Positions 9,414-17,015 of a DNA stretch of 64,000 bases are shown in pieces. Both the position numbers and the translations under genes were made by a program. Origin of the DNA: Roseovarius sp. Pro17 (GTDB taxonomy: Bacteria > Pseudomonadota > Alphaproteobacteria > Rhodobacterales > Rhodobacteraceae). Position 1 is the first letter of the stretch; each line of letters begins with the position of its first letter. The stretch covers positions 2,046,001 through 2,110,000 of the forward strand of contig NZ_CP141179.1 in the NCBI RefSeq assembly GCF_035599575.1. The letters run 5' to 3'. The notes below the pieces were generated by a model, which was not told where the DNA came from, did not search any database, and saw only the letters and a list, made by a program, of their open reading frames with translations.

Positions 9414-9755
9414 ATGGCAGACAAATATGAAAAGGGCCCGCTGGTTTTCATCAAGGCGACACTCGAGGACAAGGCTTTGGCGGAAAAGGTCCACGAGGCC
9501 ATCGAACGCGGCGGAATGGTGACGGCCAAGGCTGTCATGGAGATCGCCGAGCGCGAAGGCTATTCGTTTTCAAGAGAGGAATTTCAGGAAGCGGTTCTGA
9601 AGGAATATAGAAAGAAATTCGAGGCAGGCGACACAAGCTTCGAGGTATTTTTCGGACCGAATGCCGCGACCAACGCGCCCGAAAGCTCTTGTCAGAAAGG
9701 CTGCATCAGTTGGACCTACAACAACTATCACCCCGGTCATGACTTGACGTCCTGA
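9414..9755 (+). CDS. Nif11/NHLP-type leader peptide: candidate RiPP precursor
   Basis: A 113-aa protein starting at ATG 9414, 8 bases after a strong gggagg ribosome-binding site. Residues about 10-75 form a charged helical region resembling Nif11-like leaders (DKALAEKVHEAIERG, then AEREGYSFSREEFQEAV). The C-terminal 30 residues differ in style: small and polar, with two cysteines and adjacent serines (APESSCQKGCISWTYNN). That is the expected composition of a modified core peptide. No double-glycine cleavage site is obvious. The LanM-type dehydratase starts 40 bp downstream, the classic precursor-then-modifying-enzyme order. The likely product is a dehydrated or thioether-bridged peptide. Confidence 0.72.
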   Translation: MADKYEKGPLVFIKATLEDKALAEKVHEAIERGGMVTAKAVMEIAEREGYSFSREEFQEAVLKEYRKKFEAGDTSFEVFFGPNAATNAPESSCQKGCISWTYNNYHPGHDLTS

Positions 9756-9794
9756 CCTTGCGATGATGGCCCTTCCGCTTGTGTTCAAGCTGTG

Positions 9795-11411
9795 ATGGAC
9801 GTGGCGTCGATCGAAAGGGATATCCAGGACGACTGGATCACCGGCGGTCGGAAGTTTCCGTTTCAGGATGCCTTTGCGGGATACCTCGCACAGGCGCGCA
9901 AGCGCGCGAACTGGCCGAAACGCGATAGCGTGTTTGGCCCTGTGGCCCGCAGGCAATTGGAAGAATACCTTGTCTCCCGGCTGACATTTATTGCCGCCCG
10001 TGTGCTTGGCCAGGAATTCTATGCCTTCCGGTTTCGCAGCGACATATCGACGGCCTTCGACGCCATTCAGGACGCGCGACCAGAGTCGTTTGTCATATAT
10101 CGATCTTTTGTCGACCAACTGGCGTCGCTGCATCTGGACGACTTGCTGTCGAAATACCCGCATCTCCGGCGGCACTTGACTGACTGCGCTAGCCAATGGG
10201 TTGCTGAAGTCGGTGAAATCGAAACCCGACTGCGCCGGGACATCGAAAAATTGGCGCAAAAGACCAGCATCGTCGGACCTTGCGAGCAGGTGGTGCAAAA
10301 GCTGCTGCCGGGCCTCTCGGACCCCCACAACCATGGGCGCGCCGTCGCTCTTTTGTCGTTTCGCGGCGGTGGCCATGTGATCTACAAGCCGCGATCCGTG
10401 GCCGGAGAAGCCGTCTTTGATGAATTGGTGGCCCGCCTGAACACGAAAAGCCCGCCTGCGCGGCTGAGATCGGCGTGGGTTGTGCCGGGAGATGAATACG
10501 GCTGGATGAATTACATGCGTGCCTCGGAGGGTGCCGCGCGGTCCTATGCCTACGGCTGTGTGTTGGCGCTGCTGCATGTGCTCTGTGCCACGGATATTCA
10601 CCACGAAAATGTCGTGACCGTTGACGGACAGGCCATTCCCATCGATCTGGAAACGATCCTCAATCACACGACCTACGCGCGACTGCCCGCGAGCAGGGTG
10701 CCTTCGGAAACCGGCGATGTCCTGCACACCGGCTTCTTGCCGCGTTGGCGGACAACCGCGAGCGGCGAGGTCTATGACGGCAGCACTTTCGGGTTGGACT
10801 TGAGCCAGTTGACTCAAGTGCAAATCTGGCACCGGCTGAATTGCGACCAGATGACCATCGGACAGGCGGAGCATGGCAAAGGACCCCGATTGTTATCTCG
10901 TTCGAAGGCAGCGCTTGAAGCTGATCGGGATGCCGTCTGCAGCGGGTTCGAGGATTACTATGATTTCATCCTGAACGAGAGGCAGGCGCTGACGAGTGAT
11001 CCGCAATTGCTGGCAAAGATGGATCGTGTGTGTCCACGTGCGCTGTTGCGCGATACCGATACCTATGCGGCGGCCATACGTTACTTGCTCAGCCCCAGTT
11101 TCCTGATGGGCGATCAGTTGCAAAACGAGTTTTTCGAGCGACTGAAGCAGGCGTGGAGCGCTCAAGGTGACGGGATACTTGGTGAGGCCGTTGGCGACGA
11201 GATACGACACCTCAGGCGGCTTGATATTCCTTATCTGACGACGGCACATTTGCAAACGGAATGCGGAATCCACCGCTCCAACGTGTTTCGAAGGCAGCTG
11301 GATAGCTTGGGCAAACGCGACAGAAACCGGCAATTGCGGTCTATCCGTGACGCATTCAGTCAACGGTTCGGATTGCAGAATGACGGTTCTGTCGAAGGTT
11401 CCCGAGCTTGA
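9795..11411 (+). CDS. Stand-alone LanM-type lanthipeptide dehydratase (DUF4135), no cyclase domain
   Basis: A protein of about 538 aa covering only the dehydratase half of class II lanthipeptide synthetases. The kinase-like active site is intact: Lys198 in VIYKPRSV, Asp267-x-His269-x-x-Asn272 in DIHHENVV and Asp284 in PIDLETI. The D/H/N/D spacing equals that remembered for CylM. Such enzymes phosphorylate Ser/Thr and eliminate phosphate to give dehydro residues. Full LanM proteins are 900-1000 aa, with a LanC cyclase following a tract of the form DL..Q...IR.S. Here the protein reaches that tract (NRQLRSIRDAFSQRFG) and stops, so the cyclase is absent. No LanC gene is seen nearby. Either the peptide stays linear, a cyclase lies elsewhere, or the 3' part was lost. 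Confidence 0.85.
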   Translation: MDVASIERDIQDDWITGGRKFPFQDAFAGYLAQARKRANWPKRDSVFGPVARRQLEEYLVSRLTFIAARVLGQEFYAFRFRSDISTAFDAIQDARPESFVIYRSFVDQLASLHLDDLLSKYPHLRRHLTDCASQWVAEVGEIETRLRRDIEKLAQKTSIVGPCEQVVQKLLPGLSDPHNHGRAVALLSFRGGGHVIYKPRSVAGEAVFDELVARLNTKSPPARLRSAWVVPGDEYGWMNYMRASEGAARSYAYGCVLALLHVLCATDIHHENVVTVDGQAIPIDLETILNHTTYARLPASRVPSETGDVLHTGFLPRWRTTASGEVYDGSTFGLDLSQLTQVQIWHRLNCDQMTIGQAEHGKGPRLLSRSKAALEADRDAVCSGFEDYYDFILNERQALTSDPQLLAKMDRVCPRALLRDTDTYAAAIRYLLSPSFLMGDQLQNEFFERLKQAWSAQGDGILGEAVGDEIRHLRRLDIPYLTTAHLQTECGIHRSNVFRRQLDSLGKRDRNRQLRSIRDAFSQRFGLQNDGSVEGSRA

Positions 11412-11850
11412 ATTCAGTGACGGCCAAACGCCGGGAAACCTCCCGAACCGGAAAGCCCAGCACGGCAGGACGTGGCTCCGGAAATCTGAACAGCCAGAAT
11501 AAGTGGATTTTCCGCTCAACAGCAGCATGACTCTGATGGCAGAGCATGCCCTCCTTTCCCGAAGATGTAGTTCTTAAAGTTGCCATACCTTTGATACTTC
11601 AGAAGTGCCGTATTTGGCAGGTTTGGACAGAAAAAAGTCAAGACGCACTACTGCGCTCTGGTGCCGTAGTTTAACATCGAAGGAGGTTATTAGTCGGTGC
11701 ATTGCCAGACGAAAATCTGGTTACGGATGCTCGTTCACCGTTGAGAACTGCTCAATTCACTATTCTACGGTAAGGCTTTGTGTTGTACTCCAAAGGTCAG
11801 CTTCCGAGGATTGTGAATGCTGTGTATGCGACCGCAGCGAAAGTCGACTA
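11412..11850. other. Non-coding gap between the dehydratase gene and an IS
   Basis: About 440 bases with no supported gene and no LanC-like residue pattern in any frame. The part just before 11850 (gaccgcagcgaaagtcgac) resembles the sequence preceding the IS1182-like remnant at 53444, so it probably belongs to the IS flank or a dispersed repeat. Confidence 0.5.
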
Positions 11851-11928
11851 TCCGCCGATTCTGTGGAAAAACAGCCGCTCGCACGCGCAGAATTTTGGCG
11901 AATTGACAGGGCGCGCGCGCCTTTTCTC

Positions 11929-13351
11929 TCAGGCTTTGCGCGATTGCTGCGGTGCAGGGAAAATCTTGGCCAGTTTCCGGAGGTTCTGGGCGGTGACGGC
12001 GAGGAGGAATTCGTCATTTGCACCGCATGGGCCGCGCAATCGGAGCCTTCCAAGACCCAGGATGCGTTTGAGGTGGGCAAACAGCATCTCGACCTTCTTC
12101 CGGAGCTTCATGGAGATCACGTATTGCCTGGTCTTGGCTATATCACGGGCAACCTGGCGGGCATCTTCGTGTTCCTCGCGGGTGATCGTTCTGGCATCGG
12201 CGTTCGGGCAACATTTTTGTTTCGACGGGCACGCCTGGCAGGTCAGTTTTAGGGCGCGATATTTGGCGCGTCCCTTGCCGGTTGGTCCTCGGTTCGGGTC
12301 GGAATAATTCCGGCGGAACTGCTTCAGTGCCTGACCCTCGGGGCAGATGTATTGATTATTCTCGGCGTCCCATTCGAAGTCCGCCCGGCTCCAAGTGCCG
12401 TCGTTGCGGCCAGACTTATCGAAGACCGGGATATGCGGCGCAATCTTGCGGTCGACCAGCCAGCCCAGCATCGGCCCTGTGCCGTAGGCGGTGTCTGCTA
12501 TCAGCCGTTCGGGATGGAGATCGAACCTGGCCTTCACACGGTCCAGCATGGTCTTTGTTGATCCGACTTCGGCCTGCCGGATCGAACGCGTCGCTTCTAC
12601 ATCCACGATGACGCCGTGGTCAGTGTCGATCAGATAGTTGTCGGAATAGCTGAAGAATGCCGGGCCTTTGCGGGCCGCTGTCTATTACCGGCAGGTGATT
12701 GCCTGCAATCACCGAGAGGCATTGGCTGGCCGGATCGGAATGGGAAGTGAACTTGGGTTGAACCTCGCTTGCGGCACCGAACGCGGCCTCATCAAGCGTA
12801 TCCAGATACTCGCGGACAGCGCGGGGCGCATCGGCGGGATCGATCAGTCTGGCGTCCCAATCCTCCTTCGGCGTCGAGTTCTGCTTGTTTGCATCGGTCT
12901 CGATCAAGCTTGCGTCGACAGCCATGCGCTGCCCGCTCACGAGCCCTTCCTCGATGCAGCGCGCGACGGTCGTTTCGAAAAGATGCCGCAGCAGTTCGCT
13001 GTCACGGAAGCGACCGTGCCGGTTCTTCGAGAAGGTCGAGTGATCCGGAACCCGATCAGCCAGGTCGAGCCGACAAAACCAGCGATATGCGAGGTTCAGA
13101 TGCACCTCCTCGCAGAGCCGCCGCTCGGAGCGGATTCCAAAGCAATAGCCAACCAGCAACATCCGGATTAGCAACTCGGGGTCAACAGACGGGCGCCCGG
13201 TATGGCTGTAGAATTGTGCCAAGTGCTGCCGAATACTGGACAGGTCTACGAAGCGGTCAATGGAGCGCAACAGGTGATCCTGTGGGACGTGGTTCTCTAT
13301 TGAGAACTCGTAAAACAGCGCCCCTTGCGCCTCTTGCTTCGGTCCTAGCAT
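11929..13351 (-). pseudogene. IS1182 family transposase, frameshifted
   Basis: Two consecutive minus-strand frames together form an IS1182 transposase. The N-terminal part (13351 down to about 12720) has the DUF772-like tract PDHSTFSKNRHGRFRD and the catalytic-region tract AVDASLIETDANK. The C-terminal part (12606-11929) has DTAYGTGPMLGWLVD, a zinc-ribbon-like CQACPSKQKCCPNA and VEMLFAHLKRILGL. The expected junction after SHSDPASQ is interrupted by 37 extra bases at 12683-12719 that shift the frame, so no full transposase can be made without bypass. Length and domain order are otherwise normal. Confidence 0.88.
12683..12719. repeat. 37-bp insertion with a perfect hairpin inside the transposase
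   Basis: Relative to the conserved IS1182 reading frame, 37 extra bases lie here. They contain ggtgattgc-ct-gcaatcacc, a perfect 9-bp inverted repeat with a two-base loop. The length is not a multiple of three. The inference depends on the remembered family sequence across SHSDPASQ and the following TAARKGPAFFSYSD. Confidence 0.6.
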
Positions 13352-13434
13352 CGCAGATCCCCCCGCTTTACTACCGAAAGTGAATCAGCGAACAGGCCTC
13401 AAATCAACAAGAGTTTTTCAACAAAATAAGCCCT

Positions 13435-13799
13435 TACTGTCGGTGTTGGGCGGCTAGTGACGCCGGGCATGGTAGCTTTTAAGGTCACGAGGTAGACCCA
13501 GCGCACAGGGAGCGACGGGCTAAAGGTCGCTCTTTGACATCGACCTCTTCGAGCACGCTAGCCTTCTGCCCGGCTTGGCAAATCGATATCCGCCTCCATC
13601 TCTGCCCGGCGGTTTTTGGCAATTTCGCGGTCCTAAACCACCTTGCAGACCGGATCGAAAACTCTGAGATTCGATTGAGGAATCGGTTTCGTGAATCCTG
13701 AGCCGAGTGTGATCAAGTGCAGGACGTCAGAAGCCTTTGAATACCATAATATGCGAGTTCATATAATGATCCAGCTGATCAACCGTGCTGTAAATCCCT
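13435..13799. other. Intergenic region upstream of tniQ
   Basis: About 365 bases with no supported gene. It would hold the tniQ promoter; none is clear enough to call. Confidence 0.4.
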
Positions 13800-15665
13800 A
13801 TGTATAGGCCGCTGCCGCTCCGCCCTACACTTGCCCCTCGCGAGACCATTCCGTCTTTCCTTTCCAGGTTGGCGGAAGTGAACGGTCTTGGCGCCAAGGA
13901 TTTTGCGCGGGATATGGCGATATCCTTCAAACGGCTTCTGAACCTTGAAGACGAGCCCTTGGAGGCGCTTGCCGGTTGCGCCGGTCTTGATGCAGACGCT
14001 GTGGAGACACTGGTCTCTTGGACCGGGCGCCCAATCGGAGATGTGCGAATGGAGTTTCGCGCCGAGGTTTTCGTATCTCGCAGCCTCCGAAACCCGACCA
14101 TGAGGGGATGTTCAGTGTGTTTGCGGGAGGATGTCGAAGCCTACGATGGCCCGCCGCTGGAAGCCATGATCATGCGCGGGGATTGGCAGTTTCGCGGTGT
14201 TGTCCTGTGCCTGCGCCATCATCATCCCCTGGTGCCATTGTGGACTGCCGCACGTCCAAGCGATCGGCACGACATCGGCGCGCATCTCAACGAGATTGCT
14301 CATGACCTCATAGCGGGTAAGCTTGACCGACAACTACAATCCCCGACCGCCTATGATTTCTGGCTGGACAGTCGCCTCGAGAACGGGCGCGATGCCACTT
14401 GGCTCGCGCAGCATGGTCTTTATTCAGCCGCTAGTTTTTGCAGGATCCTTGGACGGGAACTGCTCAGTCTCGAATCCCCCACCGAATTAAACGAAATCAG
14501 CCTGGAAATGCGGTCCCGCGCAAGAGGCTTCGAAGTTGCAAGCAAGGGCGAAGCGAGCATTCTCGCGGCGCTTAAAGAACTCATGCAATTTGCGATCAGT
14601 CGCAAGCTGAAGATCACCGGGGCGTTGGGCGACCTGTTCTACAGAAGGAAGTCCAGTATATCTTTTGATCTGGATTGTTTTGCGCCTTTTCACCGCATCC
14701 TGCGACAGTTCGCAATAGAAAACTGGCCAATCGAAACAGGGGAATTCGTCTACGGGAAACCGTTCCCAGAGCGCATCCTGCACTCAGTCAGGTCGGCGTC
14801 GACGGAAATAGGCATAGGACGGGACTTGTTAGGCTAACTGCTAGTCGAAGTGGGCGCAGTTGATCCGAAGGACGACCGACCCGAAGCATGGAAGACCTTC
14901 CTCGTAAAGAAATATGCGCTCTTCCTCTCGGAGATCCCGACTTGGCTTGGGTCCCTCGAGATCAGACAGGCAATGGGGGCGTCGCGCAGAGAGTTTAATG
15001 CGCTCGCGCAAGACTAGGTCCTGACACCCCGCACTCGAATCATGACGGTGAAGGAAATCTGGTGCCTTTCAGATGGCATGGAACTTGTGGCCAATCTCAC
15101 GGCAGCGGCGTCACCTATCGCCAAGGAGGACGACAACTGGGAAAAGTTGCAGAACGCCAAGAACCGTTCCGGGATCCCGGTGGGCACGCTTATTGCAGCC
15201 ATCTGGTCAGGAGATCTGCAGGTCGGCGCGACAGACGGCCAGACCGGCTACCAGAGCATCTGCGTCCTCAAGCAGGAGGTCGATCGACTGGCAAGGCTCA
15301 CGGGCGCGCCAAGGCCAGAGGATTTTCGCACGGCGTCTAGTTTCGAGCGGGCCACAGGGCTCAGAGCCAAGGGCCGCTTCCTCGCGCTCGTGCGCAAGGG
15401 ACACACACCGGCCACACGGATGCGCCATCCGACGACCGGAATCTGGCAATACTTCATGACCGAGGCCGACATCGCCGCGTTCCATCACCGTTTCATGACG
15501 CTCTCATCCATGGCAGATGAGTTCGGCGGCCACCGGCGTACCTATCTGACCGCCCTGCGATCCACCGAAGTGGCCCCCTTCGCGCCCGACGGCGAAGACT
15601 ACGGGCACCTCTATCTGCGTAATGACATAGAGTCGGTTCTGCGCCGTCGTGGGCTCATCACCTGA
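13800..15665 (+). pseudogene. tniQ: TniQ family transposition protein with two in-frame stop codons
   Basis: One frame of 622 codons is open from ATG 13800 to 15665 except for TAA at 14835-14837 and TAG at 15015-15017. The N-terminal segment (345 aa) is a TniQ domain: PRETIPSFLSRLAEVNG, then a zinc-finger-like CSVCLREDVEAY followed by WQFRGVVLCLRHHHPL. The middle segment (LLVEVGAVDPKDDRPEAW) and the 3' segment from 15042 continue the same frame with coding-like composition. The full length agrees with the roughly 600-aa TniQ proteins of Tn7/Tn5053-like elements, which choose target sites. Both stops could arise from CAA and CAG by single C-to-T changes. It faces the tnsA-tniA-tniB operon instead of following it. 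Confidence 0.8.
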
Positions 15666-15800
15666 GAGGCACCTAGCAATCCAGGAAACTTCTGCACCTC
15701 ATAATGTTGCGAAAACAACCAGTTACGACCCGCAGCCGCCGCACCCAACGAGACTGGAAACACGTTTTTTCGTCCGTACTGCATGAAATGTCTCCACAGG

Positions 15801-16000
15801 GGGTGTGCAAGAAAACGTCGTTTCGTGCAAGCTTATGCCCCATTGGCAGCAGCGTATCTGCCAATGGGGCATAAGCTTGCACACCCTGCCGATTCTCGGT
15901 GAGAATCTGCCATAACACCACAACAATATCAGACACTTAATTTCTCCCCTATTTCATGCTCTGGCATAAGCATGCACACTGAAAGCATAAGCATGCACAC
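15801..16000. repeat. Array of TGTGCA-type sites in both orientations
   Basis: Between the convergent tniQ and tniB genes, a motif of the form ggcataagc(a/t)tgcacac occurs on the plus strand at 15868-15884, 15963-15979 and 15984-16000. The last two are spaced 21 bp, on one face of the helix. The opposite orientation occurs at 15825 (gtgcaagcttatgcc) and partly at 15801-15811 (gggtgtgcaag). The block begins TGTGCA and ends TGCACA. This layout resembles the left and right TnsB-site arrays of a Tn7-like element brought together, or a repressor operator cluster. Confidence 0.55.
15825..15882. repeat. Perfect 25-bp inverted repeat with 8-base spacer
   Basis: Arms 15825-15849 and 15858-15882 are perfect reverse complements, separated by cagcgtat. 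Each outer end carries the gcataagcttgcac motif of the surrounding array. No T-run follows on either strand, so it is unlikely to be an intrinsic terminator. Confidence 0.9.
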
Positions 16001-16007
16001 CCGCGGC

Positions 16008-16036
16008 AAAAGAAAAGGCCCGCCAAATGGCGGGCC
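16008..16036 (-). terminator. Intrinsic terminator of the tnsA-tniA-tniB operon
   Basis: An 8-bp perfect stem (ggcccgcc/ggcgggcc, 16017-16036) with loop aaat is followed, in the minus-strand direction, by a T-rich run (ttttctttt at 16016-16008). It lies 37 bases beyond the tniB stop, where the operon should end. Confidence 0.85.
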
Positions 16037-16073
16037 CAAATATGCGACCTAATGGTCTATCTACTCTTTACGC

Positions 16074-17015
16074 CTACTCTGTGAGATCGGGGAGCTTAGA
16101 GGCATCGAAGACCTCTCGGAAATCCGGCGCCGTAAACGGTGAGAACTTTTTCGGAATGCCCGTTCTCAAAGCGAATTCTTCGACGAAATCGTTCACGTCA
16201 ATCTGTGTCCTCTTCTGCACTCGACACCTGACCAGCGCGGCGATCACGATTTCGATGACAAGGCCCCATCTATGGCCACAGGCATGATCAAGCCGCGCAA
16301 GAAAATCTGGTGTTGAAAGCTTCTCGATATCGACATGGGCTTTGTCCGCGAAGGCAAACATAAGGCTATTCAGAAGCTGCAGGTCGCGCTTGAAATTGAT
16401 CTCTTCGAAATGAATGGGCTGCAGAAGGTTTGAAAGCTGCTCATAGGGCTTCACGAATTTCGTCAGCGTTGGCACGCCAGAGAGAAACAGCATCAGAGGC
16501 CAAGAAGGCTCCTTCATCATGGACTTGAAGCTGTCGAGAAAATATCGGTTTGCCTTGGCGCCTTCGACAAATACGTGCTGGCATTCATCGTAATGAACCC
16601 CAATTACTCCCTGCCGTCTCGCTTGGTCGACAACCCTTTCCCAAATATAGGCCTGCGTCCGACTGCTCCTGATTTCATATCCAAGTGCATTGAGGGTCTG
16701 AATGCCAAGATCTTTCCATGAGACACGGCCAGACAGCACGCAGCTGACAATCCGTCCAGGACGCCCGTCCGGCATTTCCGTGGCACTCTCATTGAAGTCA
16801 TCGATCAGCTTCCTCGTCTCCTGTGACTTGCCAACACGTGAGAGGCCAGTGATGATCAACCCACGCGCCTCGAGACCACCGATGGATGACTTGGTGTAGT
16901 AATCCGTGACACAGTCCTCGAACGCGTCACGCAGGACCCTGGCGCGCGGAAAGTCAAAATGCGCGGCCTTCAAGGGTTCGGCTACCTCAAATTTTTCCCT
17001 GTTTACATAGCTCAT
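16074..17015 (-). CDS. tniB: TniB/TnsC-type AAA ATPase
   Basis: A 313-aa ATPase of the TniB family. Seen are a Walker A-like tract (IITGLSRVGKSQETRK), a Walker B-like tract (GVHYDECQH) and a C-terminal lid with the HRWGLVIEIVIAAL helix. In Tn7- and Tn5053-like elements TniB/TnsC polymerises on target DNA and recruits the DDE transposase. Its start overlaps the tniA stop by four bases (ATGA), showing translational coupling. A terminator lies just downstream. The frame is intact. Confidence 0.88.
   Translation of the reverse strand: MSYVNREKFEVAEPLKAAHFDFPRARVLRDAFEDCVTDYYTKSSIGGLEARGLIITGLSRVGKSQETRKLIDDFNESATEMPDGRPGRIVSCVLSGRVSWKDLGIQTLNALGYEIRSSRTQAYIWERVVDQARRQGVIGVHYDECQHVFVEGAKANRYFLDSFKSMMKEPSWPLMLFLSGVPTLTKFVKPYEQLSNLLQPIHFEEINFKRDLQLLNSLMFAFADKAHVDIEKLSTPDFLARLDHACGHRWGLVIEIVIAALVRCRVQKRTQIDVNDFVEEFALRTGIPKKFSPFTAPDFREVFDASKLPDLTE

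Larger units (their letters stand above)
11851..13434 (-). mobile_element. IS1182-like insertion sequence, inactivated
   Basis: The element encloses a minus-strand IS1182-type transposase. Imperfect terminal inverted repeats can be seen: the left end (gattctgtggaaaaac, near 11857-11872) matches the reverse complement of the right end (tattttgttgaaaaac, near 13413-13428) at 13 of 16 bases. No target duplication was identified. A truncated relative lies at 53444-53716. Confidence 0.75.

Noticed and set aside
9570..10874. Long minus-strand open frame (434 codons) opposite the dehydratase
   Set aside because: It mirrors the codon pattern of the LanM-type gene, has no recognisable domain, and lies antisense to a clear gene.
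15825..15882. 25-bp palindrome as a bidirectional terminator between convergent genes
   Set aside because: No T-run follows on either side, and a proper minus-strand terminator lies at 16008-16036.
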